A model generated the notes under the pieces. The model ran no database searches. It saw nothing but the letters and a program-made list of their open reading frames with translations, and was not told the DNA's origin. The position numbers and the translations under genes are program-made. Of a stretch of DNA of 62,883 nucleotides, positions 33,377-41,713 are shown piece by piece; within the stretch, counting starts at the first letter, position 1; each line of letters begins with the position of its first letter. The stretch is taken from the NCBI GenBank assembly GCA_028819495.1, contig JAPPLI010000026.1:1-62883 (forward strand), given 5' to 3'. The DNA comes from Gammaproteobacteria bacterium (GTDB lineage Bacteria > Pseudomonadota > Gammaproteobacteria > Eutrophobiales > Eutrophobiaceae).

Positions 33377-34186
33377 ATGAAAACCATCTTATATACGATC
33401 ATCACGTTCATCTTCCTGGGCTGCGTCGCAGCCGGCGCCGCGGATATGACTGAAATCAGTTTCGCGTTCATCGGCGATGCAGACGGCAGCGCGCATACGG
33501 GCGTTGCCCAGGGCATCCACGAGGCGAACCTGCAAGGACAGTTCCTGGGCCAGAACTACTCCCTGGAGGAGTTCAGCGGGGACGACCTGGATGCGATCGA
33601 TCCCGGCAAATTCATTGCCGTCATCGTCGCCACCAATGCAGGTGACCTGAGCCGGGTCGGCGCCCGATTCAAGGACCATCCGGTCTTCAACGTGAGTGTA
33701 CACGACGATGCGCTCCGGGAAGCCTGCGCGCCGAACCTGCTGCACGTGATACCCAGCGCCAGGATGCTGGCCGATGCCGAAGCCCAATGGTTGCAGAAAA
33801 ACCCGGACGCCGACATCACCGTCTCCGGATGGCACCCGCAGTTCATGAAATTCGCGGCGCGGGACCTGAACAAGCGCTATAAAAAACGGACCTCACTGGC
33901 CATGGACCAGTATGCCTGGGCCGGTTGGGCCGCGGTCAAGATGGCGTCGGATTCGGTGGCCAGGCAAAATATCACCGAACCCGACGCAATGCTCGAGTTC
34001 CTGAAAACCGGCTTGGCGTTCGACGGACAGAAGGGCCTGGACATGGATTTCCGCGACACCGGCCAGTTGCGCCAGTTGGTGCTGATAACCGGCCCCGATG
34101 GGGAGTTGCTGGGCGAGGCGCCGGTCAGGGGCGTTGTCGCGACGGACGACGTGGACAGCCTGGGGCTGGCGTCCTGTTATAATTAA
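33377..34186 (+). CDS. Periplasmic binding protein of the PQQ-alcohol dehydrogenase system
   Basis: A 269-residue exported protein with a signal peptide (MKTILYTIITFIFLGCVAAG). The body resembles the branched-chain-amino-acid-type periplasmic binding fold (EISFAFIGDADGSAHTGVAQ, VFNVSVHDDALREACAPNLLHVIPS). It matches the ABC-type substrate-binding protein found beside PQQ-dependent alcohol dehydrogenases. The following beta-propeller gene is its usual neighbour. The ABC ATPase and permease of that system are absent. The ligand is unknown. Confidence 0.8.
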   Translation: MKTILYTIITFIFLGCVAAGAADMTEISFAFIGDADGSAHTGVAQGIHEANLQGQFLGQNYSLEEFSGDDLDAIDPGKFIAVIVATNAGDLSRVGARFKDHPVFNVSVHDDALREACAPNLLHVIPSARMLADAEAQWLQKNPDADITVSGWHPQFMKFAARDLNKRYKKRTSLAMDQYAWAGWAAVKMASDSVARQNITEPDAMLEFLKTGLAFDGQKGLDMDFRDTGQLRQLVLITGPDGELLGEAPVRGVVATDDVDSLGLASCYN

Positions 34187-34253
34187 AGCCACAGAGGACA
34201 CAGAGAGCACAGAGGTGTCTGTATCACACTGAATTTACTGTATGGAGCAAACC

Positions 34254-35204
34254 ATGAAGCATATTATCAGCGTCACCATATTGATCCTGGCCGGCATCCA
34301 GCTTGCGCATGCCGCCAGCGGCCGTATCTTCGTCACCAACGAGCGCAGCAACGACATTTCCGTCATCGACGGGACAACCCTGGAAGTGGAAAGAACCATC
34401 GAAGTTGGCGACCGGCCCAGGGGAATCGGTATCTCGCCCGACGGCGCGGAGTTGTATGTTGCCGTCAGTGAAGAGAACGCAATCGCAGTCATCGACCTCG
34501 GCACCTTGGAAGTGTTGCGGAAATTCCAGGCCGGATCGGACCCGGAAACCTTCGCGGTGCATCCCAACGGCAATATCTACATCTCGAACGAGGACGATGC
34601 CAAGGCATCGGCGTTTGACCCCAGGACCGGAGAGCAGGTCATGGAGGTCGGGGTGGGCCTCGAACCGGAAGGCGTGGCCATCTCCCCCGACGGCAAGCAT
34701 GTCATTATCACCAGCGAATCGACCAATATGCTGCACGTGATCCAGGTCCCCGAACACACCATTGTCGCCAACATCCTGGTGGGCGCCAGGCCGCGGGCGG
34801 CCACGTTTACCAGCGACAGCAAGACCGCCTATTCCACTTCCGAGATCAGCGGCGAAGTCAAAAAGGTCGATATGACCACTTTTGAAGTGGTTGGCGTACA
34901 GAAGATCGCGGATGAAAAAGCCAAGCCCAAGGACGTGATCCTGAACAAGGACGAGACCAAGTTGTACGTGGCCGGCGGCAGGGCCAACCAGGTCATCGTC
35001 ATGGACGCGGAAACGATGGAAGTCATCGAGGGCATTCCGGTTGGCAAGCGGGTCTGGGGCCTGACCATGACCAAAGACGGCAGCAAGGTATTCAGCACCG
35101 ACGGCGTCAGCGGCACCGTTTCCGTGATTGACACAGCGAAGGACGAGGTCATCAAGACCATCGAGGTGGGCAAGTTCCCCTGGGGCGTAGTGATAGACGA
35201 CTGA
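34254..35204 (+). CDS. PQQ-catabolism-associated beta-propeller protein
   Basis: A 316-residue exported seven-bladed YVTN-type propeller. A signal peptide (MKHIISVTILILAGIQLAHA) is followed by repeats such as RIFVTNERSNDISVIDGTTL, GAELYVAVSEENAIAVIDL and KVFSTDGVSGTVSVIDTAKD. The start at 34254 has GGAG 6 nt upstream. This family is encoded next to quinoprotein ethanol dehydrogenases. It shares strand and spacing (67 nt) with the binding protein gene. It probably acts in the periplasm; the partner is not known. Confidence 0.85.
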   Translation: MKHIISVTILILAGIQLAHAASGRIFVTNERSNDISVIDGTTLEVERTIEVGDRPRGIGISPDGAELYVAVSEENAIAVIDLGTLEVLRKFQAGSDPETFAVHPNGNIYISNEDDAKASAFDPRTGEQVMEVGVGLEPEGVAISPDGKHVIITSESTNMLHVIQVPEHTIVANILVGARPRAATFTSDSKTAYSTSEISGEVKKVDMTTFEVVGVQKIADEKAKPKDVILNKDETKLYVAGGRANQVIVMDAETMEVIEGIPVGKRVWGLTMTKDGSKVFSTDGVSGTVSVIDTAKDEVIKTIEVGKFPWGVVIDD

Positions 35205-35208
35205 CGCC

Positions 35209-35251
35209 GGGGTCAGAGTAAGAATTTCGCCAGAAATTTTACTCTGACCCC
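35209..35251. repeat. GGGGTCAGAG hairpin repeat, copy 9 (inverted interior)
   Basis: A 43-nt unit whose interior reads in the opposite orientation (TAAGAATTTCGCCAGAAATT). It lies between the convergent beta-propeller and methyltransferase genes. Confidence 0.92.
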
Positions 35252-35262
35252 ATAAATCAACC

Positions 35263-36084
35263 TTATTCCGGCTTCATAAACTTCATCGTCATCCGGTCGC
35301 TCTCACCGATGGCGGCATACTTGTCGCGATCCTCGTCCCCCAACCGGTAGACAGGCGGTAACGTCCAGACGCCTTTCGGGTGGTCCTTCGTATCCTTCGG
35401 GTTTGCATTAATCTCCGTCTTGTCAACGAGCTGCAGTCCGGCCTGCTCTGCCAGGCGGATGACCTCGGCTTCGGGGACATACCCCTTTTTCGACCATTCC
35501 TTGCCGACCATGTGCTCTGCTCCCCTGTGCGTTACCAGGCCCAGGATGCCGCCGGGCTTCAACACCTTGTAAGCGGCTGCAAACACCTGGTCCGCGGTAT
35601 CGTTGTTCAGCCAGTTGTGGACGTTGCGGAAGGTCAGCACCATGTCCGCCTGCCCTGCCGGCTGCAGGTCCGGCTTGTTCGGGGGCGCGAACTCAAACAT
35701 GACGACCTTGCCGTAATTTTCCGGGTCGGCAGCCAGCTTGTCCGCATACTTTTTGTAGCTGCGGCGGTAATACTCGATCTCGGATTCGCTGTCGTAGCTC
35801 CCCACGTACAGTTTCCCGTTGTCCCTCAGGTACGGCGCCAGTATCTCGGAATACCAGCCGCCCGCGCCCGGGGATATCTCCACCACCGTCAGGTCGTCGC
35901 GTATGCCGAACCAATCCAGGGTCTCGGCCGGGTTGCGATACTGGTTGCGGGCTTTATATGCGTCGGAACGGTGACCGCCGTTGGCGATCCCGTTGAGGCG
36001 GTCGATGTTCCCATTGGCGAGCGCCGGGCCTGCGGGCAGGCACAACGCCGCAAAAACCAGGATCAGGTGACGGTATGACTTCAT
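35263..36084 (-). CDS. Exported class I methyltransferase-fold protein
   Basis: A 273-residue protein. A clear signal peptide (MKSYRHLILVFAALCLPAGP...ALA) precedes a Rossmann SAM-methyltransferase domain: motif I VVEISPGAGGWYSEILAPYL (about residues 68-87), then DMVLTFRNVHNWL (motif IV-like) and VLKPGGILGLVTHRG. SAM is not normally available outside the cytoplasm, so an exported enzyme of this type is unusual, though such proteins recur in proteobacteria. The gene is convergent with the beta-propeller gene. The substrate is unknown. Confidence 0.82.
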   Translation of the reverse strand: MKSYRHLILVFAALCLPAGPALANGNIDRLNGIANGGHRSDAYKARNQYRNPAETLDWFGIRDDLTVVEISPGAGGWYSEILAPYLRDNGKLYVGSYDSESEIEYYRRSYKKYADKLAADPENYGKVVMFEFAPPNKPDLQPAGQADMVLTFRNVHNWLNNDTADQVFAAAYKVLKPGGILGLVTHRGAEHMVGKEWSKKGYVPEAEVIRLAEQAGLQLVDKTEINANPKDTKDHPKGVWTLPPVYRLGDEDRDKYAAIGESDRMTMKFMKPE

Positions 36085-36157
36085 GGCTTGATTCCTCCTT
36101 CAAAGCGATTGACAGGTATATGTTACCCCGTCCGGCTGTTGTTTGCTGTGTAAATTC

Positions 36158-36182
36158 GGGGACAGATTTAAAATCTGTCCCC
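36158..36182. repeat. GGGGACAGA...TCTGTCCCC palindrome, copy 2
   Basis: A 25-nt palindrome GGGGACAGATTT-A-AAATCTGTCCCC in the 246-nt gap between the methyltransferase gene and tRNA-Thr. Confidence 0.93.
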
Positions 36183-36330
36183 AGCGTACTGGTTTACATG
36201 CCGTCCGGCGTGTGCGGAGACCTGATCAGGAGGGTTTGGAAATGTATTCGCCGGCAAGCAATGAAAGTGTTGTATCATAGGCTCGCGAAGCCGTAGCAAA
36301 GGACAGTAACGGCTCAGATCACAAAGCGAT

Positions 36331-36406
36331 GCCGGATTAGCTCAGTTGGTAGAGCGCCCGCCTTGTAAGCGGATGGTCGGCGGTTCGAATCCGTCATCCG
36401 GCACCA
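36331..36406 (+). tRNA. tRNA-Thr (anticodon TGT)
   Basis: A 76-nt cloverleaf. The acceptor stem pairs GCCGGAT with ATCCGGC, the D arm is GCTC-AGTTGGTA-GAGC, and the anticodon loop CTTGTAA gives TGT (threonine). The T arm is GGCGG-TTCGAAT-CCGTC. The CCA end is encoded. It is not next to other tRNAs; the following toxin-antitoxin genes begin 127 nt downstream, a common insertion neighbourhood. Confidence 0.97.
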
Positions 36407-36533
36407 TCCATTACATGTAATTTTCGTGAGATAGTCACGAATATGATCGTTCAAGTGCCGGTGGGATGGTTATAGTGATATGAAATAGTAACAAGCACTT
36501 GACAGTCACACTATATGGCCATATATTTTAAGT

Positions 36534-36815
36534 ATGGCCACCCCAACTATAAAATCCACATATTCACTGGATGTCGACACTGTGCATACGCTGGAGGCAT
36601 TGGCACAACGCTGGAACGTTTCAAAATCCAAGGCACTGCAACGTTCTATTCAGGCTGCGGCAGAGCAGCAGCCCCCAGCCGACCGTGAAGCGCTGGATGC
36701 CCTCGACCGTCTCCAGTCATCGCTGAACCTGGATGAAACCAAAGTCAAGGACTGGAAACGGGACCTGGTACGTGAACGGCGAGAGACCGGGAAGCGATTG
36801 AATCCTGGTTCCTGA
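36534..36815 (+). CDS. Ribbon-helix-helix antitoxin (CopG-like)
   Basis: A 93-residue protein with an N-terminal ribbon-helix-helix (IKSTYSLDVDTVHTLEALAQ then WNVSKSKALQRSIQAAA). The C-terminal charged tail would contact the toxin. Its stop codon shares one base with the start of the PIN toxin gene. The AT-rich upstream region probably holds an autoregulated promoter. Confidence 0.85.
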   Translation: MATPTIKSTYSLDVDTVHTLEALAQRWNVSKSKALQRSIQAAAEQQPPADREALDALDRLQSSLNLDETKVKDWKRDLVRERRETGKRLNPGS

Positions 36816-37192
36816 TGATTCACCTTGATACCAGCTTCCTGATTGGAGCGCTGGCGCGCGGGTCACCTGAAGATCGGAAACTCAGGGAATGGCTCGGCGC
36901 GAGTGAACCCCTTGGCATGAGTGCAATTGCCTGGGCAGAGTTCCTGTGTGGTCCGATTGATAAATCGGTACTGAAACTGGCAACCGGGATTATCAGGAGG
37001 CGCAGCAATTTCGCCGAGGAGCAGGCGATTATTGCGGCGCGCCTGTTCAACGAATCAGGACGACAGCGAGGGACATTTGTGGACTGCATGATTGCTGCCA
37101 CTGCCCTTTCCGAAGGCGCGTTAATCGCAACCTCAAATGTGTCGGACTTTCGCCGATTTGAGCCCTTCGGCTTGAAAATGGCGCCGTGTTAA
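36815..37192 (+). CDS. VapC-type PIN-domain toxin
   Basis: A 125-residue PIN protein. The catalytic acids are visible in MIHLDTSFLIGAL (Asp5), ISAIAWAEF-like SAIAWAEFLCG (Glu), GTFVDCMIAATAL (Asp) and TSNVSDFRRF (Asn/Asp). It overlaps the antitoxin by 1 nt. It appears intact, unlike the truncated relative at 23.8 kb. Targets of such toxins are often initiator tRNA or rRNA loops. Confidence 0.9.
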   Translation: MIHLDTSFLIGALARGSPEDRKLREWLGASEPLGMSAIAWAEFLCGPIDKSVLKLATGIIRRRSNFAEEQAIIAARLFNESGRQRGTFVDCMIAATALSEGALIATSNVSDFRRFEPFGLKMAPC

Positions 37193-37212
37193 TCTGACGC
37201 CGGGAAGCTCCC

Positions 37213-37839
37213 ATGAGCGATGTGTACAGCGAAAGAAGCTATGGTGAAATCGAGGTCGGATTCGGCGAGAAGATCGGCATCCTGGTTGTCGACTTCCAGC
37301 TTGGTTTCACCGATGCGCGGTTCCGTATGGGCGGCAGCGCCCATGTCGAACGCGCGGTAGAGAATGCCATGCGCCTGCTGGAGGCGGCGCGCGCATGCAA
37401 CGCGCCCGTAGCGAACTGTTACATGGCGTACAGCAACGAAGAGAAGTGCCCGCACTGGAAAGTCGGCGCGGTAAAGACCGACCTGAGACGTGGCAGCGAG
37501 GGGGTTGAACTCGATCCCCGGATTGCTGATCACTCCTACGATTACGTGTTTGAAAAATGGGGCGCATCGGCTTTCTTCATGACGCCTCTTTCCAGCTTTT
37601 ATACCCGCCACCAGGTCGATACCGTTGCCGTCACCGGCTGCGTCACCAGCGGTTGCGTGCGCGCCTCCGCGGTCGATGCTTTCCAGTTCGGATTCCGCGC
37701 CCTGCTGGTCGAGGACTGTTGCGGCGACCAGGAGGAAGGGCCGCATAACGACACGTTACGGGATGTGGGCCGGCGCTATGCCGATATTGTCAGTGCTGAC
37801 GAAGTAATTGAACGACTGAAGCTTAACGGCGGAGCTTGA
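37213..37839 (+). CDS. Isochorismatase-like cysteine hydrolase
   Basis: A 208-residue hydrolase. The catalytic triad is Asp27 (ILVVDFQLGFTD), Lys115 (YVFEKWGASAF) and Cys148 (TGCVTSGCVRASAVDA), with the characteristic cis-peptide segment before Cys. It resembles N-carbamoylsarcosine amidase-type members more than true isochorismatase. It starts 20 nt after the PIN toxin stop and is convergent with the metallohydrolase gene. The substrate is probably an amide or carbamoyl compound; this is inference. Confidence 0.85.
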   Translation: MSDVYSERSYGEIEVGFGEKIGILVVDFQLGFTDARFRMGGSAHVERAVENAMRLLEAARACNAPVANCYMAYSNEEKCPHWKVGAVKTDLRRGSEGVELDPRIADHSYDYVFEKWGASAFFMTPLSSFYTRHQVDTVAVTGCVTSGCVRASAVDAFQFGFRALLVEDCCGDQEEGPHNDTLRDVGRRYADIVSADEVIERLKLNGGA

Positions 37840-37841
37840 AC

Positions 37842-39974
37842 TTACTCCAGACGCTCCAGCATTTTATCGTAACGTTCGAGCACCTTGTCCGCGTGCTGTC
37901 TTAGCGCGGGAAGCTGCGCGTTCCAGACAGGTTCCAGCAGTTCCGCCGTATCCCATCGCTCCAGGTCGTCATACGCATCCGGCAAGGCGTCCAGCAATGT
38001 TTTTATCCTGTTCCGGTACTTCTCCACCAGCGCCGGCACGGCTGCCGTGTTCCAGAACTCCTCTACCCCGTCCACACTTACATAGACGGGCGCGCTATGG
38101 GCAAGGCCGCCGTTTTTCCCGTAGGCGCGCAGGGCAACCCAGCAACTCCCGTCGGCCGTCAGGCTATGGTTCAGCGTCAGGCTTTCGCTGCCTTCCTCCG
38201 ATTCCGCTGTTGCCACTATATCTCCATGTATGACCAGTTCGACCCGATCCAAGCTGTCCATGTCGGGATTGACCCGTGCGTGGGCGGTTATAGTTACCGT
38301 TTCGCCCCTGGCGGCTGCCACCGTGTCGCCAATCGTTCCGCCGGCGACATCGAGACTGAGCATGGGCCCGTTGGTCACGAAAGTCCGCCCCTGCCTCAAT
38401 CCCTCGAACCAGGCTTGCGGTGAAAACGGAGCGTCAATACGGACGTAGGAACGTTCCGTCCCCGGCAGGTTGATGTAGGGAAAATCCGATCCTGCAACGG
38501 GCGCAAGTCGGAAGCCCAGGTTCCAGAAGTCGTAGAGAAACTCCGTATCAATCATGCTGAACTGCAGCACCTCAAGAAAGTCCACCAACCCCATGGGCAC
38601 GTCCAGCGCAAGTCCCCGTGACACGTGAAACGCATCGATGATGGCATGGGCATAGCCGAACAGTCCGCCGTCGGCCTGCACCGCCCTTGACGTGTCATGG
38701 TAAAGGAAGAAATCGGCCGGATCGTGATAACTGCTGATGTTCAGGCTGATGGTATGGCCGCGATGGCCGGTGCGCGGCGACTCCTGGCCCGACACCAGCG
38801 CGTGGTTGTCCCGCAGGTAGTGCCCGTCTTCTCCGAAGGCATATTGCGGGAAGTAATATCGGGCCAGATTACCCATCTGCAACAGGTTGGCGACATGGAT
38901 ATCCTCGGCGCTGAGCAGGGCGAGGATGCCGGGATTGGCGTCCCGGGTACGTTCGATATGGATATGGACATCACCGGAGTACCAACCCTGTTCCGGCATA
39001 TTGATCCAGCGTTGCAGTTCCACTTCCACCCGGGTATGCCCGTGCGCACTGATTTTGACATCCTGTGTGTGGATACGAAATTCAGGACCTCTGCCGACCA
39101 CGAGCTGGTAACGGCCCGCCGGTACCTGGGCCTCGTAGTCGCCATCTACATAGAAAGCATACCCTTTCCCGGCGGGCCAGAACTCGAACCCGCGCCGTAC
39201 CGGGACCTGCCTGGTGCGATCAGTGAAACGCGGCACCACCAGGGCCTGTTCGCCGGGGGCGGGCATGCGTCCCTGTGCGTCGTACAGGCCGACGCGGGCA
39301 GGCACGACAGAGCCTCCTGCTTCGTCGCGTACACGCAGGCTCAGTGTCCCGGCAGGAACCGGACCAGCGTCGGGCCGGTCTTCCCTGCTGATCTTCATAT
39401 CGCACAGCACAATTTCATGGTCCGCCTGCGTATCATAGAACAGCACCGCGCCCGGAGCGGCAATACCAAGATCGGTATGACCGTGGCGGCGGTTGGCAAA
39501 TCCCGCCCGCTCAAGCGTGGCGCTTACCCATTGCCAGCGTTGCCCGCTGTCCCGGTCGAGCATGATCGTTCTGGCCTGCGGAGAGTCAGACGCATGATCA
39601 TAAGAAATGATGAAGCCGTCCGTCTGTCCGGCATCGAACAGCAGGTCCACGGTAACGGTCTCATCGATATTGAAGGCGAAACCGTCATCCACATCGAAAA
39701 TGAAATACGGTCCGACCAGGCAGCGCCTGCCCTCCACATCCTGCACCCGGCCGGGCATGTTCCAGATTCTAATCAAGGCGCCGGCATGGAAGTCTCCGGC
39801 CATGGCATACACGCGCTTTATATTTTCAGCCTGCCAGTCGAGTTCCTGCATGGCCAGGGGATGACGTTCGTGGGCAGAGGCGAACTGCAACGCTATGAGC
39901 GGAAGCGTGAATAGCGCCAGGTAAAAGGTGAACAGCTTGATCGGTGTGCTTAATCTCATTCCAGGGATTTCCAT
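37842..39974 (-). CDS. CehA/McbA-family exported metallohydrolase (PHP-like)
   Basis: A large protein of about 710 residues. A signal peptide (TPIKLFTFYLALFTLPLIAL...FASA) precedes beta-rich domains. The metal-binding PHP-like motif is GWYSGDVHIHIERT (near residue 330), followed by VANLLQMGN and SDFPYINLPG. CehA and McbA hydrolyse carbamate insecticides, but most members have unknown substrates. The start at 39974 is chosen because it follows a G-rich site and leaves an 11-nt gap after the flavin monooxygenase stop. The two genes are likely one operon. Confidence 0.82.
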   Translation of the reverse strand: MEIPGMRLSTPIKLFTFYLALFTLPLIALQFASAHERHPLAMQELDWQAENIKRVYAMAGDFHAGALIRIWNMPGRVQDVEGRRCLVGPYFIFDVDDGFAFNIDETVTVDLLFDAGQTDGFIISYDHASDSPQARTIMLDRDSGQRWQWVSATLERAGFANRRHGHTDLGIAAPGAVLFYDTQADHEIVLCDMKISREDRPDAGPVPAGTLSLRVRDEAGGSVVPARVGLYDAQGRMPAPGEQALVVPRFTDRTRQVPVRRGFEFWPAGKGYAFYVDGDYEAQVPAGRYQLVVGRGPEFRIHTQDVKISAHGHTRVEVELQRWINMPEQGWYSGDVHIHIERTRDANPGILALLSAEDIHVANLLQMGNLARYYFPQYAFGEDGHYLRDNHALVSGQESPRTGHRGHTISLNISSYHDPADFFLYHDTSRAVQADGGLFGYAHAIIDAFHVSRGLALDVPMGLVDFLEVLQFSMIDTEFLYDFWNLGFRLAPVAGSDFPYINLPGTERSYVRIDAPFSPQAWFEGLRQGRTFVTNGPMLSLDVAGGTIGDTVAAARGETVTITAHARVNPDMDSLDRVELVIHGDIVATAESEEGSESLTLNHSLTADGSCWVALRAYGKNGGLAHSAPVYVSVDGVEEFWNTAAVPALVEKYRNRIKTLLDALPDAYDDLERWDTAELLEPVWNAQLPALRQHADKVLERYDKMLERLE

Positions 39975-39985
39975 CACCCCCCAAC

Positions 39986-41590
39986 CTACATGACAATCCA
40001 AATCACAACAATAGCCGCCAACACATGCAAACTGCCCAGGTAAAACCGCTTCTTCAACCTCCCTTCCCTGGCAGCCTTCAACTCCTCCCCCAGCGTCCCG
40101 TACCGGCCGGGCAGGAACGAGCCGAGGTATTCCTTCAAAAAGTTACTTGTACGCATGGTCGGCATTCCCATGTCGCGCATCAGTTCGTCGACGTAATGAC
40201 CGATATAAGGCCCGGTGAACACGCCGTCCTCCAGTTCCGGCACCCGTTCCCTGGCCCAGTTCTCCAGACGCTCGATTGTCTGGTCCATCTCTACGGTCGA
40301 GGGCAGGCTCATGTTGCCGGTGAACAACTGCGCCGCCCAGTGCGCGCCGACTTCCGAAGACAACGGGCAGGTCAGGGTCGGGAAAAACCCGATGAACGCC
40401 AGCCTTTGCTGGCCGGGGGGCAGTATGCGCCGGTATAAATGGAAACGGCCGTTGCCGTACACTTTTGATCTTAACTCCTCGCTCAGGAACGACATGTCGC
40501 GCTGCCATCCCGTGCCCATGATGACCAGGTCCGCCTCTATCTGCGTGCCGTCGTCGAGTTCCACGCCCAGGTCGTAAAACCCCTTGACGCCGGCCCGTAT
40601 GGCGGTGATGCGGTCGACATTCAACAGGTCGAAGAAATCGTCCACCTGCCCCACGCTTTCAAAGCCGACCGGCAACTTGTGTTCGGGGGTCATGAGCTTC
40701 GGCATGCCCAGGACGCGGGGCACCACGGCGCTCAGAAAGGTCCACCACAGCCACACCAGCGGTTTGCCGGGGCCGTGCAACAGTTTCTCGTCCCAGGGGC
40801 GCACCGGGTAATTGACGAACATCTCAATGAAGCGCGAGATGAAGCGCAGGTCGCTGCGGGCGCCGCCAGGCAAGTAACGCGGCACCATCCAGTGCGGTTT
40901 GCGGAATACCAGGGTGGAGGTTTTTCCTTCCCGGGCCGCCCAGGCAGCGCAGTCCAGCGCGGATTTGCCGGCGCCGATGACGACCACGCGCCGGACGTCC
41001 GCGACCGCCGGATGGGTCCATTCGCTCGAATGGCGCACCAGGCCCCTGTAGTTCTCCCTGCCGGGGAGGTCCGGCATCATGGGCGTGGAAAAGGCGCCTG
41101 AGCAGATGAGGACGTAAGCGAATTCATGGGTGTATTCCCTGCTCTCCTCCTCGTTAACGTCGGCTCTCGAGCGCACCGTCATGCTGAAGCCCTGCCTGCC
41201 GCCGTCGATTTCCTCCAGGCGCACCACTTCGCTGTTGAAACTGATGTGGGGATACAGGCCGAAATGGTCCGCATAGGATTCCAGGTGAGCGCGTACTTCC
41301 TCCGCGACCGGGTAACCGCTGGTGGATGCGGGATAGGGGTAGTCGGTAAGGCTGTAGGTTTCCTTCGCGGTATTCGCCCGCAGGCCGGGATAGGCCCGTG
41401 ACAGGGCCCAGACCCCGCCCAGGTCGGGTTCCTTTTCGAACACCTGTACGTCGAACCCGTTTTCCAGGAATATCTTGGCCGTCACCAGGCCGGCAATGCC
41501 GGCGCCGATGATGCCGACCCGTTGCGCCGGGTCTTTGCCTTCAGTGCGGCTTTCGGTAGTCGCTGAAGTTGCGTCTGTTTTATCACTCAC
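39986..41590 (-). CDS. Flavin-containing/Baeyer-Villiger-type monooxygenase
   Basis: A 534-residue flavoprotein monooxygenase. The FAD motif is GIIGAGIAG (residues 26-34) and the NADPH motif is VVVIGAGKSALDCA (near residue 200). LGGVWALSRAYPGLRANTAK and the ATGxxS-type VIMGTGWQRD also fit. Its last 20 residues (LGSLHVLAAIVVIWIVM) form a hydrophobic C-terminal anchor, so it is probably membrane-bound. It is followed by the metallohydrolase gene. It could oxygenate N, S or ketone substrates; the sequence does not choose. Confidence 0.87.
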   Translation of the reverse strand: MSDKTDATSATTESRTEGKDPAQRVGIIGAGIAGLVTAKIFLENGFDVQVFEKEPDLGGVWALSRAYPGLRANTAKETYSLTDYPYPASTSGYPVAEEVRAHLESYADHFGLYPHISFNSEVVRLEEIDGGRQGFSMTVRSRADVNEEESREYTHEFAYVLICSGAFSTPMMPDLPGRENYRGLVRHSSEWTHPAVADVRRVVVIGAGKSALDCAAWAAREGKTSTLVFRKPHWMVPRYLPGGARSDLRFISRFIEMFVNYPVRPWDEKLLHGPGKPLVWLWWTFLSAVVPRVLGMPKLMTPEHKLPVGFESVGQVDDFFDLLNVDRITAIRAGVKGFYDLGVELDDGTQIEADLVIMGTGWQRDMSFLSEELRSKVYGNGRFHLYRRILPPGQQRLAFIGFFPTLTCPLSSEVGAHWAAQLFTGNMSLPSTVEMDQTIERLENWARERVPELEDGVFTGPYIGHYVDELMRDMGMPTMRTSNFLKEYLGSFLPGRYGTLGEELKAAREGRLKKRFYLGSLHVLAAIVVIWIVM

Positions 41591-41713
41591 GTGCTCTCCC
41601 CCGTCTGTGGCGGTTCATGCATCATAATCCAATTTACCAGTTTCGTCGGGTTTTATCACGGCGCGCTCAATCCATTCTCATGGGTGTCCCCTTTCAGCCT
41701 CCCCTTTCAGCCC

